Below, piece after piece: positions 51,048 to 59,332 of a stretch of DNA of 64,000 nt. Under the pieces are notes generated by a model. It saw only the letters and a program-made list of their open reading frames with translations. It was not told where the DNA came from and did no database searches. The DNA is from UBA4417 sp031550085 (lineage in GTDB: Bacteria > Bacteroidota > Bacteroidia > Bacteroidales > UBA4417): NCBI GenBank assembly GCA_031550085.1, contig JAVBOY010000029.1:1-64000 (forward strand). The letters run 5' to 3'. Position 1 is the stretch's first letter. Each line of letters starts with the position of its first letter. The position numbers and the translations under genes are program-made.

Positions 51048-52430
51048 TTGAAAAAAATGTTTAAGAACAAGAAACTCCTTTACATCATCATTGCAATTGT
51101 TGTCATTGCAATTATCATACTGGCTGTTGCTAAGAAAAAAGGTTCCCTCGGAAAACAAGAAGGAACAAAAGTTTCGGTGGAAGTAGTTCAAAAGCGGACA
51201 ATTGTGGAATTGGTGTCGGCCAATGGAAAAATTTCGCCCGAAACAGAAGTAAAACTTTCGCCCGATGTATCCGGAGAAATTATTGAATTGCTTGTAAAAG
51301 AGGGTGACCAGGTGAAAGCGGGGCAGTTGTTGGCAAAAATAAATCCGGAAATTTATGTTTCCAGTTACGAGCGTTCCGTGGCCGGATTAAATACATCCAA
51401 GGCAAACTATGCAAATGCAAAAGCCCAACTGGCCCAAGTCAAAGCTCAGTTTTTAAACGCAAAAACCTCGTTCGAGCGGAATAAAACCTTATTTGAGCAA
51501 AAAGCCATATCACAAGCAGATTTTGATAATGCACAAACACAATTCGCTGTTGCACAATCCAATGTAGAATCGTCGGAAGAATCGGTGAAAGCTGCGGAAT
51601 TTTCCGTAAACAGTGCGGAAGCTACCGTAAAAGAGTCCAGGGAAAATCTTTCGAAAACATCGATTTATGCCCCTGTAAGCGGCACCATATCCAAATTGAA
51701 TATTGAAAAAGGCGAACGCGTGGCTGGGGCATCCCAATTCTCGTCGGGGACAGAAATACTTCGCATTGCCAACCTGCAACTGATGGAGGTGAATGTAAGC
51801 GTCAACGAAAACGATATTGTCCGGGTGCACGTCGGCGATACGGCAATAGTTGAAGTAGACGCTTATCAAAATCGTAAATTCAAAGGCTATGTTTCCGAAA
51901 TCAGTACATCGGCCAACACGGTTGGATTGAGTGCGGACCAGGTAACGAATTTTGATATCAAAATCCGGATTTTGTCGAGTTCTTACCGTGAATTACTCGA
52001 TCCCAAACGTCCCGAAGTTTCGCCATTCCGTCCCGGTATGTCGGCCACCGTTGATATTCAAACCAAAACTGCTGTCGATGTGCTGACGGTTCCCATACAA
52101 TCCGTTACAACACGTATTGACGAAGCAAAAAAAGCTGAAAATGCGGACAAAAAGCCCAAGACAGAACCGTCCAGTTCAACAACAAATGAACAAAAAAAGA
52201 AGCCTGCAGAAGAAGTGGTGATGTATGTCTTTGTGTTGGATGGCAGCAAAGCAAAAATGACTAAAGTTAAAACGGGCATCCAGGACAATAATTACATCCA
52301 AATTACCGAAGGGCTTAAGGAAAAGGATGAAGTGATATCAGCTCCGTACCGGGCCATTTCAAAAACTTTGAAAGATGGAGATTTGGTGAAAAAAGTAGAC
52401 GCCAAAGAGCTATACAAGGTTGAAAAATAA
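51048..52430 (+). CDS. Periplasmic adaptor (HlyD/MacA-type) of an efflux system
   Basis: This 460-aa membrane-fusion protein has an N-terminal signal anchor (LLYIIIAIVVIAIIILAVA), a lipoyl-like domain (VKEGDQVKAGQLLAKINPE), a coiled-coil hairpin (about 100-195), and beta-barrel and membrane-proximal domains. A low-complexity Lys/Glu/Pro insertion (about 360-395, KPKTEPSSSTTNEQKKK) interrupts the latter. In Bacteroidota such adaptors are normally followed by MacB-type ABC permease genes. Here a terminator and convergent genes follow, so the inner-membrane partner must be elsewhere. Confidence 0.9.
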   Translation: MKKMFKNKKLLYIIIAIVVIAIIILAVAKKKGSLGKQEGTKVSVEVVQKRTIVELVSANGKISPETEVKLSPDVSGEIIELLVKEGDQVKAGQLLAKINPEIYVSSYERSVAGLNTSKANYANAKAQLAQVKAQFLNAKTSFERNKTLFEQKAISQADFDNAQTQFAVAQSNVESSEESVKAAEFSVNSAEATVKESRENLSKTSIYAPVSGTISKLNIEKGERVAGASQFSSGTEILRIANLQLMEVNVSVNENDIVRVHVGDTAIVEVDAYQNRKFKGYVSEISTSANTVGLSADQVTNFDIKIRILSSSYRELLDPKRPEVSPFRPGMSATVDIQTKTAVDVLTVPIQSVTTRIDEAKKAENADKKPKTEPSSSTTNEQKKKPAEEVVMYVFVLDGSKAKMTKVKTGIQDNNYIQITEGLKEKDEVISAPYRAISKTLKDGDLVKKVDAKELYKVEK

Positions 52431-52444
52431 AAATTGTGTAAATT

Positions 52445-52489
52445 AAAAAAACGAGAGGCCGTCTTATTTAAGACCGCCTCTCGTTTTTT
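52445..52489 (+). terminator. Terminator between the efflux pair and the flx operon
   Basis: AAAAAACGAGAGGC and GCCTCTCGTTTTTT form a long stem, extended by a second inner stem (GTCTT/AAGAC). A- and T-runs on the two sides make it functional for the convergent transcripts in both directions. Confidence 0.92.
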
Positions 52490-52509
52490 GTACCGCTTTA
52501 GATTCAAAA

Positions 52510-53349
52510 TCAATATTCAGCCGGCATCTCAGCCAACTCCAAGGCTGTAAAGACAGGCCCGTCTTTGCAAACAAAGGTTTTCCCTACATTACAACGGCCG
52601 CATTTACCAAAACCGCATTTCATACGGTTTTCGAGTGTGGTAAATATAGTTTCGTCTATAAAACCTAGTTTTTTCAATACAGGGAAAGTATTCTTAATCA
52701 TAATGGGAGGTCCGCAAACCACCGCAATGGTATTTTCAGGCGATGGAGCAACCTCACCTACAATCGACGGAACAAAACCGACCCTGCCTTTCCAATCCGG
52801 ATTTTCACCACCCGGATCGACCGTTTGATATAGATTTACATCGGGGCGTTCTTCCCATTCTTTCAATTCATTTTTATAAACCAAATCATTGGGTGTACGA
52901 GCACCATAAAAAATAGTGACCTCTTTGTAATCAGCACGATTGTCCAAGCAACTCCAAATTACACTACGCATAGGTGGTAAAGCAATACCTCCGGCAATAA
53001 ATACCAGGTTTTTACCTTTCCACTCTTCAATCGGGAATATATTGCCATATGGCCCGCGAAAACCAACAACAGCACCTTCTTCCAAGTTAGCCAAAGCAGT
53101 TGTTACACGCCCTGCCTGACGGAAAGTACATTCCACATAACCTTTACGAGTATGCGGAGAAGCGATACAAAATGTAGATTCTCCTTCGCCATAAATCGAA
53201 TATTCGCCAAACTGTCCGGTACGGAACGTAAATTTTTCTGCATCTTCAGGATTGATAAATTCCAAACGAAAAGTACGTACGCCGGGCGCTTCTTCAGTTA
53301 CTTTTGCCAAGCGCATTTTATACGGTAAATAGATATTTCTTTCTTCCAT
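52510..53349 (-). CDS. flxA: FlxA-like NADH-oxidising flavoprotein subunit
   Basis: This 279-aa ferredoxin-NADP-reductase-fold protein has an FAD domain (TGQFGEYSIYGEG, about 44-56), an NAD domain (VFIAGGIALPPMRSVI) and a C-terminal [2Fe-2S] cysteine set (CGFGKCGRCNVGKTFVC). This is like PyrK and the anaerobic sulfite reductase B subunit. In FlxABCD-HdrABC complexes FlxA takes electrons from NADH and passes them to the iron-sulfur subunits. It is the last gene of the cluster, 2 nt after flxB, which fits with translational coupling. The alternative AsrB annotation is less likely because there is no AsrC gene and hdr genes are adjacent. Confidence 0.85.
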   Translation of the reverse strand: MEERNIYLPYKMRLAKVTEEAPGVRTFRLEFINPEDAEKFTFRTGQFGEYSIYGEGESTFCIASPHTRKGYVECTFRQAGRVTTALANLEEGAVVGFRGPYGNIFPIEEWKGKNLVFIAGGIALPPMRSVIWSCLDNRADYKEVTIFYGARTPNDLVYKNELKEWEERPDVNLYQTVDPGGENPDWKGRVGFVPSIVGEVAPSPENTIAVVCGPPIMIKNTFPVLKKLGFIDETIFTTLENRMKCGFGKCGRCNVGKTFVCKDGPVFTALELAEMPAEY

Positions 53350-53351
53350 GA

Positions 53352-54371
53352 TTATTTCATTGGTATTTCACTTAAACTTTCGGCAATATTCATATCTACC
53401 GGACAGCGGCGCGAACAACGGCCACAACCGATGCAACCCCGCACACCCAAGCGTTGCGGCATATACGATAGTTTGTGCATCAAGCGTTGACGCCAACGGG
53501 CACCTTGTGTTTCACGCGGATTGTGTCCCGAAGTATGAAGGGTAAATAGTTTGGCTCCGCAAGTATCCCACAAACGAACGCGTTGTCCTTGACTTCCTTT
53601 ATTTTCATCTTGGATATCAAAACAAGCACATATCGGACAAACGTATGCACAAGCGGCACAACCCACACATCGCATCGCATACTCGTCGAATAGATTGCTT
53701 TCGAAAATCGCGTTTAAGCGTTCGGTCATGTTACTGTCGTCGAAGCGTTTCGGAACGTTCACCAAATATTTCTCTTTGTCCGACGCATCACCCTCTTCGC
53801 ATAGTTCAGGAGCCATATTTACAATTGCTTCACCTTTCAGGGTAAGGATTTCGGCAATGTAATCGCCATTATCTTTTTGGGTCAATAAAATATCATTGCC
53901 TTGGGTATTTCCGGGACTTCCACCAATAGAAGTGCAAAAACAATAATCATCCGACTTATTACAAGATAATCCCACAAAAGTGGTGCGCTCCATACGGCGG
54001 GCAAAAATCGGATCGCCCGGCTCCCAATTGAAAATAGCGGCCAAGCCTTCCATTCCGGCTATATCGCACGGACGAATGCCCCACACTATTTTATACGGAA
54101 TGGCATCCAAATCGAAATCTTTTACATCCACATCGTCTTTGCTTTTCGTATAACTAAACAGCTTTTCGATGCGTGGATATACAATCGACTTTGCCGACAT
54201 GTCGGGCAGCAAATAATCTTCTGCCACTTCGTCAGCCGAAGAGATGCGCTTGTATCCAACTCGTTTGCCTTGTTGGGTCGGTGCGTAAATGTGTTGTTTC
54301 CCTTCGGATAGAAGTTTTTCCAACAGTTTTTTATAGTTGGCTGCACGAAGGAGTTTTATTTGAGTACTCAT
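53352..54371 (-). CDS. flxB: FlxB-like 4Fe-4S dicluster subunit
   Basis: This 339-aa protein resembles AsrA/HycB-type electron-transfer subunits. It has two [4Fe-4S] motifs in the C-terminal half (CVGCAACAYVCPICACFD and CIGCGRCSRRCPVDMN) and a Cys-containing central segment (CDIAGMEGL, CNKSDDYCFCTSIGG). In the Flx complex it links the NADH flavoprotein to the remaining subunits. It is separated from flxC by a RAYT transposase gene and REP-like hairpins, whereas in most known clusters the flx genes are contiguous. A start at the first ATG gives MSTQIKLLRAANYKK. Confidence 0.83.
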   Translation of the reverse strand: MSTQIKLLRAANYKKLLEKLLSEGKQHIYAPTQQGKRVGYKRISSADEVAEDYLLPDMSAKSIVYPRIEKLFSYTKSKDDVDVKDFDLDAIPYKIVWGIRPCDIAGMEGLAAIFNWEPGDPIFARRMERTTFVGLSCNKSDDYCFCTSIGGSPGNTQGNDILLTQKDNGDYIAEILTLKGEAIVNMAPELCEEGDASDKEKYLVNVPKRFDDSNMTERLNAIFESNLFDEYAMRCVGCAACAYVCPICACFDIQDENKGSQGQRVRLWDTCGAKLFTLHTSGHNPRETQGARWRQRLMHKLSYMPQRLGVRGCIGCGRCSRRCPVDMNIAESLSEIPMK

Positions 54372-54403
54372 ATTATTTGAAAAAATCTTTCTTTTATATT
54401 GTT

Positions 54404-54655
54404 GAGCCCTTGCAAGGGCTCCGCTTCATTGCTTGCTTTTCTCCGCCGGCTTCACCAGCTAAACTCTTTCGGAGTTCTTTTTTACTGTTTCTCTTTCTTT
54501 CCACCGGCTTCACCGGCGGTTATTCATATTGAACTCTTTCAGAGCTTCATTTTGATGTATTTTTCAACTTCCCACGAAGTGGGTAAATCTGAATAACCGT
54601 GCGTGAAACGCACGGTTGAAGAAACACATCACCCCTCTCGTCCGCGAAGCGGGCG
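54404..54655. repeat. REP-like hairpin array on the 3' side of the RAYT gene
   Basis: The stretch between flxB and the RAYT gene is almost entirely stem-loops. They are GAGCCCTTGCAAGGGCTC (54404-54421), AACTC/GAGTT (54462-54476), a CCGG-type stem (about 54503-54519), CCCAC-GAA-GTGGG (54571-54583), ACCGTGCG-TGAAA-CGCACGGT (54596-54616) and an imperfect CGTCCGC-GAA-GCGGGCG (54639-54655). The motif GAATAACCG occurs at 54591-54599 and, on the other strand, as CGGTTATTCAT at 54517-54527. Confidence 0.85.
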
Positions 54656-54659
54656 AACA

Positions 54660-55106
54660 TTACGGGAAATAGCGTTCATCTATTTTTATTTCAAATTCTT
54701 CTAACAATTTCCAATATTCTTCTTCAAATGAAAACGCTTTATGGTGTTCTCGTTGATTTTTTATATAATTAATTATCATGTCTTTGTCGCGGTATGAATA
54801 AGTCAATGCCGCATACCCGTCTGTCCACCCTTTGAAATCAGGAAAGCCAGGATTATTCTTTAACCACAAGGAAGAAGCAACTTTTATATCGCGTACAAAA
54901 TCGGCTAAAGCAATACTCGGATGTAAATCGGAAAGCAAATGAATATGATTTTCCATGCCATTGATGCGGTACAAATGACCATCTTTTTGTTTTACAATAC
55001 CCCAAATGTATTTGTATAAATCATCAGAATGACTTAAAGGTAGCGTTGTTTTGCTGTCCTTTGTCCGAAAGATGATGTGATACAATATTTGACGGTAGCT
55101 TGACAT
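54660..55106 (-). CDS. REP-associated tyrosine transposase (IS200/IS605-like Y1)
   Basis: This 148-aa single-strand transposase of the RAYT/TnpA group has the HUH metal site NHIHLL (His54, His56) and the probable catalytic Tyr114 in INYIKNQREHHK. The N-terminal SYRQILYHIIFRTKD and GYAALTYSYRD also fit. RAYTs bind and nick REP hairpins and are usually single-copy, domesticated and immobile. It sits between flxC and flxB in the operon's own direction and is bracketed by inverted REP-like units. It may have generated, or may maintain, those elements. Confidence 0.9.
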   Translation of the reverse strand: MSSYRQILYHIIFRTKDSKTTLPLSHSDDLYKYIWGIVKQKDGHLYRINGMENHIHLLSDLHPSIALADFVRDIKVASSLWLKNNPGFPDFKGWTDGYAALTYSYRDKDMIINYIKNQREHHKAFSFEEEYWKLLEEFEIKIDERYFP

Positions 55107-55122
55107 TTTCTTCTTTGTTGTT

Positions 55123-55213
55123 CGCCCACTTCGTGGACGCGTTGTTTATACTTGTTTTCTTTTTCCGTGAGTTTTACTCACGGTTATTCGTATTTGCCTG
55201 CGAAGCAGGCAAA
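55123..55213. repeat. REP-like hairpin array on the 5' side of the RAYT gene
   Basis: Three stem-loops follow each other: CGCCCAC-TTC-GTGGACG (55123-55139), CCGTGAG-TTTTA-CTCACGG (55165-55183) and TTTGCCTGC-GAA-GCAGGCAAA (55193-55213). Read on the minus strand, the order is hairpin with TTC loop, CGAATAACCG, CCGTGAG hairpin, then CGTCC..GAAGTGGGCGAAC. This reproduces the 3'-side array in inverted orientation. Confidence 0.85.
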
Positions 55214-55216
55214 GAT

Positions 55217-56020
55217 TTACCCTATAAAATTCTCTTTATCATTCGGTTGGAATGTAGCCATCGCGCAACCTTCGTTGCGGTTGGTACCTGATACCATACC
55301 ATATACTTCACGAATTTCTTCCGACAATTTGATTGGCAGCAAGTGAATCGGAATGTTTACTGGACAAGCATCCGCACATTGTCCGCATTCAATGCAGCGA
55401 CCCGACAAGTGCATAGCACGCATAACATGCCATTCCAAATTGCCTTCGGTATTGGCTGCCACCGGAATCCATTGCGGTTGGTTGCTCTCTACTGTACATT
55501 GGGTGCAATAGCAAAGCGGACAAGCCTGACGGCAAGCGTAACACTTGATACAGCTTTCCATTTCGTTTTTCCAAAATGCCCAACGCTCATTGCTGCTCAT
55601 CGCCGAAATTTTATCCAACAAAGCTTGATCTTCGGTGCTGAGTTTGTGCTCAAGCGTTGCCAAATAGCTTTCTGTTTCTTCAAATGTGCGAAGTTCCGCA
55701 ATTTCGCCACCCGCTTTTAGGACGATGGCTATCAAGCCATCTTCTTTCAATTGCTTTTCGGCAGCCAGACGGATAATACCACGCAAAGTATTGGTATTAG
55801 CAACAATAGCAGGTTTGCCCAATGAGGCAATTTCTTTTTTATAAAGATACATCGCCAAATTCTGCGTGCAACGCTCATCATAAATAAGGCGCGAAGCCTC
55901 ATCTTCGTTGCGTGCAAAGACAGGACGCACACGCCCGTTCGACCCTTCGGCATACCCCACAATGCATTGCACATTGCCTGATTGCAGGAGTTTGGTTGCT
56001 ATTTCATTTAATTTACTCAT
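55217..56020 (-). CDS. flxC: FlxC-like iron-sulfur subunit
   Basis: This 267-aa protein has an N-terminal region reminiscent of FrhB-like coenzyme/flavin-binding proteins (VQCIVGYAEGSNGRVRPVF) and two [4Fe-4S] motifs (CIKCYACRQACPLCYC at about 159-174 and CIECGQCADACPVNIP at about 211-226). In FlxABCD it is the second electron-transfer subunit. The stop codon lies 3 nt from a 9-bp REP hairpin. A repetitive spacer of about 85 nt separates it from flxD. Confidence 0.83.
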   Translation of the reverse strand: MSKLNEIATKLLQSGNVQCIVGYAEGSNGRVRPVFARNEDEASRLIYDERCTQNLAMYLYKKEIASLGKPAIVANTNTLRGIIRLAAEKQLKEDGLIAIVLKAGGEIAELRTFEETESYLATLEHKLSTEDQALLDKISAMSSNERWAFWKNEMESCIKCYACRQACPLCYCTQCTVESNQPQWIPVAANTEGNLEWHVMRAMHLSGRCIECGQCADACPVNIPIHLLPIKLSEEIREVYGMVSGTNRNEGCAMATFQPNDKENFIG

Positions 56021-56104
56021 AATTCTTTAATTGAAAGTTGAAAATTGAGAGTTGAAAGTGAGTATGTGAAAATTATTTTCAATTTTCCACTTTCCATTTT
56101 CAAT
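56021..56104. repeat. Low-complexity inverted spacer between flxD and flxC
   Basis: Purine-rich units (GAAAGTTGAAAATTGAGAG) are followed by pyrimidine-rich counterparts (TTTTCAATTTTCCACTTTCC), so the spacer is loosely self-complementary. It resembles the pstB-phoU spacer at 19371-19446. Confidence 0.75.
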
Positions 56105-56548
56105 TTATAACTCTTGTTCCATCCAAACTTCGTTGGCAATTTCTTGGTATTTTTTATAAGACCCCATTTCTCTAACACGGTCAACGGTTGAGTTTACCAC
56201 TTCTGCCCATTTAGCTCCTTCGGCTGCCGATACCCAAGTAAATTGAATGCGGTCAACCTCTATGCCCATAAAATCAAGCAGCGTGCGGAACATCGTCCAA
56301 CGACGGCGTGCATGGAAATTGCCCGAAGTATAGTGGCAATCGTTCGGATGACAACCCGACACAATCACACCATCAGCTCCATTGGCAAACGCTTTGATTA
56401 ACAACATAAAATCAATTCGTCCGGTACACGGAAAACGAATAATTTTCACATTTGGTGAATATTTGATACGGCTTGTGCCTGTGAGATCTGCTCCGGCATA
56501 CGTACACCAGTTGCAAACGAAGGCTACTACTTTTGGTTCAAAACTCAT
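56105..56548 (-). CDS. flxD: FlxD / MvhD-like [2Fe-2S] subunit
   Basis: This 147-aa MvhD-family protein has conserved cysteines in FVCNWCTYAGADLTG, IRFPCTGRID and SGCHPNDCHY, expected to hold a [2Fe-2S] cluster. MvhD/FlxD is the small adaptor that delivers electrons into HdrA. It lies directly between flxC and hdrA, as in known Flx-Hdr clusters. The roughly 85-nt spacer upstream (56549-56632) is another self-complementary AAGAATTAAG/CTTAATTCTT low-complexity stretch. Confidence 0.9.
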   Translation of the reverse strand: MSFEPKVVAFVCNWCTYAGADLTGTSRIKYSPNVKIIRFPCTGRIDFMLLIKAFANGADGVIVSGCHPNDCHYTSGNFHARRRWTMFRTLLDFMGIEVDRIQFTWVSAAEGAKWAEVVNSTVDRVREMGSYKKYQEIANEVWMEQEL

Positions 56549-56632
56549 AATCTATAAATTAAGAATTAGGAACTAAGAATTAAGAATGATGATATTGTTT
56601 AATTCTTCACTCTTAATTTTTAATTCTTCATT
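56549..56632. repeat. Low-complexity inverted spacer between hdrA and flxD
   Basis: TTAAGAATTAGGAACTAAG-type sequence is followed by TTAATTCTTCACTCTTAATT-type sequence. It is a third example of a self-complementary spacer in the window. Confidence 0.75.
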
Positions 56633-58633
56633 TTATGCATTTAATAAAGCTAATACTTCTTCGTAAACTTGTTTGTTTGAATATCCCTCCAGATCAATCG
56701 ATTTCGATTTACAGAAGGCAACACAAGTACCGCAACCCTGGCACAATCCCGGATTGATGGACGCAATGGTTTTTACCGCATTGCCGTTGCGGTCTTTGAT
56801 TTCTTCTTTGGTAATAGCTTGGTAAGGACATACCTGCGAACACATGCCACAGCCCATACAGGTTGAGAAAATCGGAGCTGGCATGCGGTTTACTTTTGCC
56901 ACAATCGGCTCTCGGGTCAATTCGCTGTTCGAAAACAAACCGATTACTTTGGCGGCTGCACCCGAAGCAGCGGCTACCGACTCGGGAATATCTTTCGGTG
57001 CCTGGCAAGCTCCTGCTACAAAAATCCCTGCTGTATTGGTTTCCACCGGTTTCAATTTCGGGTGCGCTTCGGCAAAGAATTTATAGGAGTCATAAGACAC
57101 ATGCAGTTTTTGTGCCAATTCTTCCGATCCTTCGGACGACACGGCTGCACTTGCCAACACCACCATATCGGCTTCAATTTCTACAGGTTTTCCACCCATT
57201 AAAGTATCGGCACCGCGAACGATGAGTTTGCCATCTTTTTCGTAGATATTGGAAACACGGCCGCGAATATATTTTGCTCCGTCTTCTTCGATGGCACGGC
57301 GGGTAAATTCGTCGTAATTTTTCCCTGCAGCACGAATGTCCATATAGAACACATACGGCGTGCCTTCGTGCACTTTGTGTTTGTACAAAATGGCATGCTT
57401 CGCTGTGTACATACAGCAGATTTTAGAACAATACGGAATGCCTTTGGCAGCATCGCGCGAGCCCGCACAAGCTATAAATACTACTTTCTCAGGAATTTTT
57501 CCGTCTGACGGACGGCGAATTTCTCCCGCAGTAGGTCCCGAAGCCGAAGCTAAGCGCTCGAATTGCAAGCCGTTGATGACATCTTTGTATTTTCCGTACC
57601 CATATTCGGGGAAGAAATCGGCCTTTTTCACTTCGAAGCCTGTGGCAAGCACCAATGCTCCTGCTTTTACTTCAATGATTTCGTCTTGTTGCTCGTAATC
57701 AACTGCTCCTGTCGGACACACCTTTTTACAAACCCCGCATTTTCCTGATTTAAAATAAGTACAGTTAGCGCGGTCAATCACCGGCTTATTTGGAACAGCT
57801 TGTGGAAACGGCACATAAATCGCCGTACGGTTGGCCAGACCTTGTTCAAATTCACTTGGAATCTTTTTCGATGGACATTTCGTTGTACATAATCCGCAAC
57901 CGGTACAGAGTTTTTCATCTACTGATTTCGCTTTTTTGCGAATGCGCACATTGAAATTACCAATGAATCCGTCCAAACTTTCTACTTCGGCGCAAGTGTA
58001 GAGCGTAATATTCGGATGTTGCGCCACCTCCACCATTCGAGGTGTAAGGATACATTGCGAACAGTCGAGCGTAGGGAAAGTTTCGGATAGTCCCGACATT
58101 TTTCCACCGATAGACGGCTCACGTTCCACCAAAATCACTTTTTGTCCGGCATTGGCAATATCCAGCGAAGCTTGAATACCCGTAACTCCACCACCGATTA
58201 CAACAGCCATTTTGTTTACCGGCACTTTAATCGCTTCAAGCGGATGGTTATTCTTTACCTTTTTAACCAAAGTCCGCACCAAATCCACCGCTTTTTGTGT
58301 GGTGGCACCGCCTTTGTCGTGTACCCACGAACAGTGTTCGCGGATATTTGCCATTTCACAAAGATATGGATTCAATCCCGCTTCCGAACAAGCTTTGCGG
58401 AAAGTAGGTTCATGCATTCGTGGCGAACAGGCTGACACCACCACTCCCGTGAGGTTATGTTCCTTAATGGCTTCTTTGATTTTGGTTTGTCCCGGATCGG
58501 AACACATGTATTTATAGTCGGTCGAATATACCACACCCGACATATTCCCTGCTTGTTCGGCTACGCTCACACAATCGACCGTAGCTGAAATATTTTCGCC
58601 GCAATGGCAAATAAAAACGCCTATTCGTGCCAT
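56633..58633 (-). CDS. hdrA: HdrA-type FAD iron-sulfur protein (bifurcating subunit)
   Basis: This 666-aa protein is the flavin centre of Hdr complexes. In order it shows an N-terminal Cys-containing region (FICHCGENI, CSPRMHEPTF), the FAD-binding GGGVTGIQASLDIANAG (about 147-163) with EREPSIGGKMSG, and an inserted ferredoxin module (CTGCGLCTTKCP and CGVCKKVCPTG). It then has YCSKICCMYTAKHA, FVAGACQAPKDIPE, and two C-terminal [4Fe-4S] motifs (CMGCGMCSQVCP, CQGCGTCVAFCK). In FBEB complexes this FAD splits electron pairs between ferredoxin and the disulfide branch. Length and motif order fit a full, intact subunit. It is preceded by a four-helix-bundle gene rather than directly by hdrB. Confidence 0.93.
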   Translation of the reverse strand: MARIGVFICHCGENISATVDCVSVAEQAGNMSGVVYSTDYKYMCSDPGQTKIKEAIKEHNLTGVVVSACSPRMHEPTFRKACSEAGLNPYLCEMANIREHCSWVHDKGGATTQKAVDLVRTLVKKVKNNHPLEAIKVPVNKMAVVIGGGVTGIQASLDIANAGQKVILVEREPSIGGKMSGLSETFPTLDCSQCILTPRMVEVAQHPNITLYTCAEVESLDGFIGNFNVRIRKKAKSVDEKLCTGCGLCTTKCPSKKIPSEFEQGLANRTAIYVPFPQAVPNKPVIDRANCTYFKSGKCGVCKKVCPTGAVDYEQQDEIIEVKAGALVLATGFEVKKADFFPEYGYGKYKDVINGLQFERLASASGPTAGEIRRPSDGKIPEKVVFIACAGSRDAAKGIPYCSKICCMYTAKHAILYKHKVHEGTPYVFYMDIRAAGKNYDEFTRRAIEEDGAKYIRGRVSNIYEKDGKLIVRGADTLMGGKPVEIEADMVVLASAAVSSEGSEELAQKLHVSYDSYKFFAEAHPKLKPVETNTAGIFVAGACQAPKDIPESVAAASGAAAKVIGLFSNSELTREPIVAKVNRMPAPIFSTCMGCGMCSQVCPYQAITKEEIKDRNGNAVKTIASINPGLCQGCGTCVAFCKSKSIDLEGYSNKQVYEEVLALLNA

Positions 58634-58655
58634 AATTTTTGAGTAAAACAGATTT

Positions 58656-58675
58656 TAGTAGACTAGTAAACTAGG
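58656..58675. repeat. Left arm of a perfect 20-bp inverted repeat
   Basis: TAGTAGACTAGTAAACTAGG here is the exact reverse complement of 59313-59332. The arms enclose the four-helix-bundle gene. A looser relative, GTTTACTGGTCTACTTG, occurs at about 35275-35291. Confidence 0.85.
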
Positions 58676-58741
58676 AATTGATGAAAAAAGAGTAAATGTC
58701 AATTATTCTATGAATTTTTTAGCAATTCCGTAAATGATAAT

Positions 58742-59110
58742 TTATTTGTCTTCTAACCTGCCCTTTACTGTTTTTATTAGTGATAATAACATTTTTATAA
58801 TTTCTTCATTTAGTTGATTCAGTTCTTTAAAATCTTCTTCTTTTAAAAAAGATAATTCCAATGAAATAATCAATTGTGTTTCAAACTCTGTAGCAGAGCC
58901 TAACGCAATGTACAGAAACCTGACTAATTCATTATCCGAGTTTCGACCATGCCCTTCTGCAATATTGGAAGGTATGGATACGGAAGCTCTGCGCATTTGA
59001 TTTACAATACCATATATTTCTTCTTTCGGAAAACCACTCGTTTTTTGATATATAAGTTTTACCAAACTAATGCTTTTCTGCCAAACAATCAGGTTTTTAT
59101 GGGTAAGCAT
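58742..59110 (-). CDS. Four-helix-bundle protein (23S rRNA intervening-sequence protein family)
   Basis: This 122-aa protein has the family pattern LIVWQKSISLVKLIYQKT, EIYGIVNQMRRASVSIPSNI followed by AEGHGRNS, and LGSATEFETQLIIS. The family was first seen in open frames within rRNA intervening sequences and is scattered in Bacteroidota as isolated genes; it folds as a pentameric four-helix bundle of unknown role. Here it sits between hdrB and hdrA, in the operon's direction, in AT-rich surroundings and within a 20-bp inverted repeat. It is probably an accessory insertion rather than an Hdr subunit. Confidence 0.9.
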   Translation of the reverse strand: MLTHKNLIVWQKSISLVKLIYQKTSGFPKEEIYGIVNQMRRASVSIPSNIAEGHGRNSDNELVRFLYIALGSATEFETQLIISLELSFLKEEDFKELNQLNEEIIKMLLSLIKTVKGRLEDK

Positions 59111-59312
59111 GAGATTTTAAGTATTAGTATAAATGAGTACACTAGATTTTTTGTATGTTGTCCGTTATGTTATTGTTGATTTCTTATAGTTTATTTATCT
59201 AACTTATATTTTTATGTATTTGAATGTTTCTACATTATTTATATTTTGCCAATGTTTTTCAAAAGTTGTCTTAACTATAATCAAACAACTTTGGTTTACT
59301 ACTCCACTAAAA

Positions 59313-59332
59313 CCTAGTTTACTAGTCTACTA
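59313..59332. repeat. Right arm of the 20-bp inverted repeat, overlapping the hdrB 3' end
   Basis: CCTAGTTTACTAGTCTACTA is the exact reverse complement of 58656-58675. It encodes the last residues of HdrB (SRLVN and the TAG stop), and CCTAGTTTACT recurs a few bases further on, encoding SKLG. Confidence 0.85.

Noticed and set aside
52510..54371. Annotation of flxA/flxB as anaerobic sulfite reductase subunits AsrB/AsrA
   Set aside because: No siroheme subunit (AsrC) is present and flxCD plus hdrABC are adjacent. The Flx assignment explains all seven genes.
54173..54532. Plus-strand open frame of 119 codons over the flxB 5' end and REP region
   Set aside because: It crosses the start of flxB on the other strand and the hairpin array. 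The composition reflects palindromes, not a protein.
58656..59332. The 20-bp inverted repeats as terminal repeats of an insertion sequence
   Set aside because: No transposase is encoded between them, I see no target-site duplication outside the arms, and one arm is part of hdrB coding sequence.
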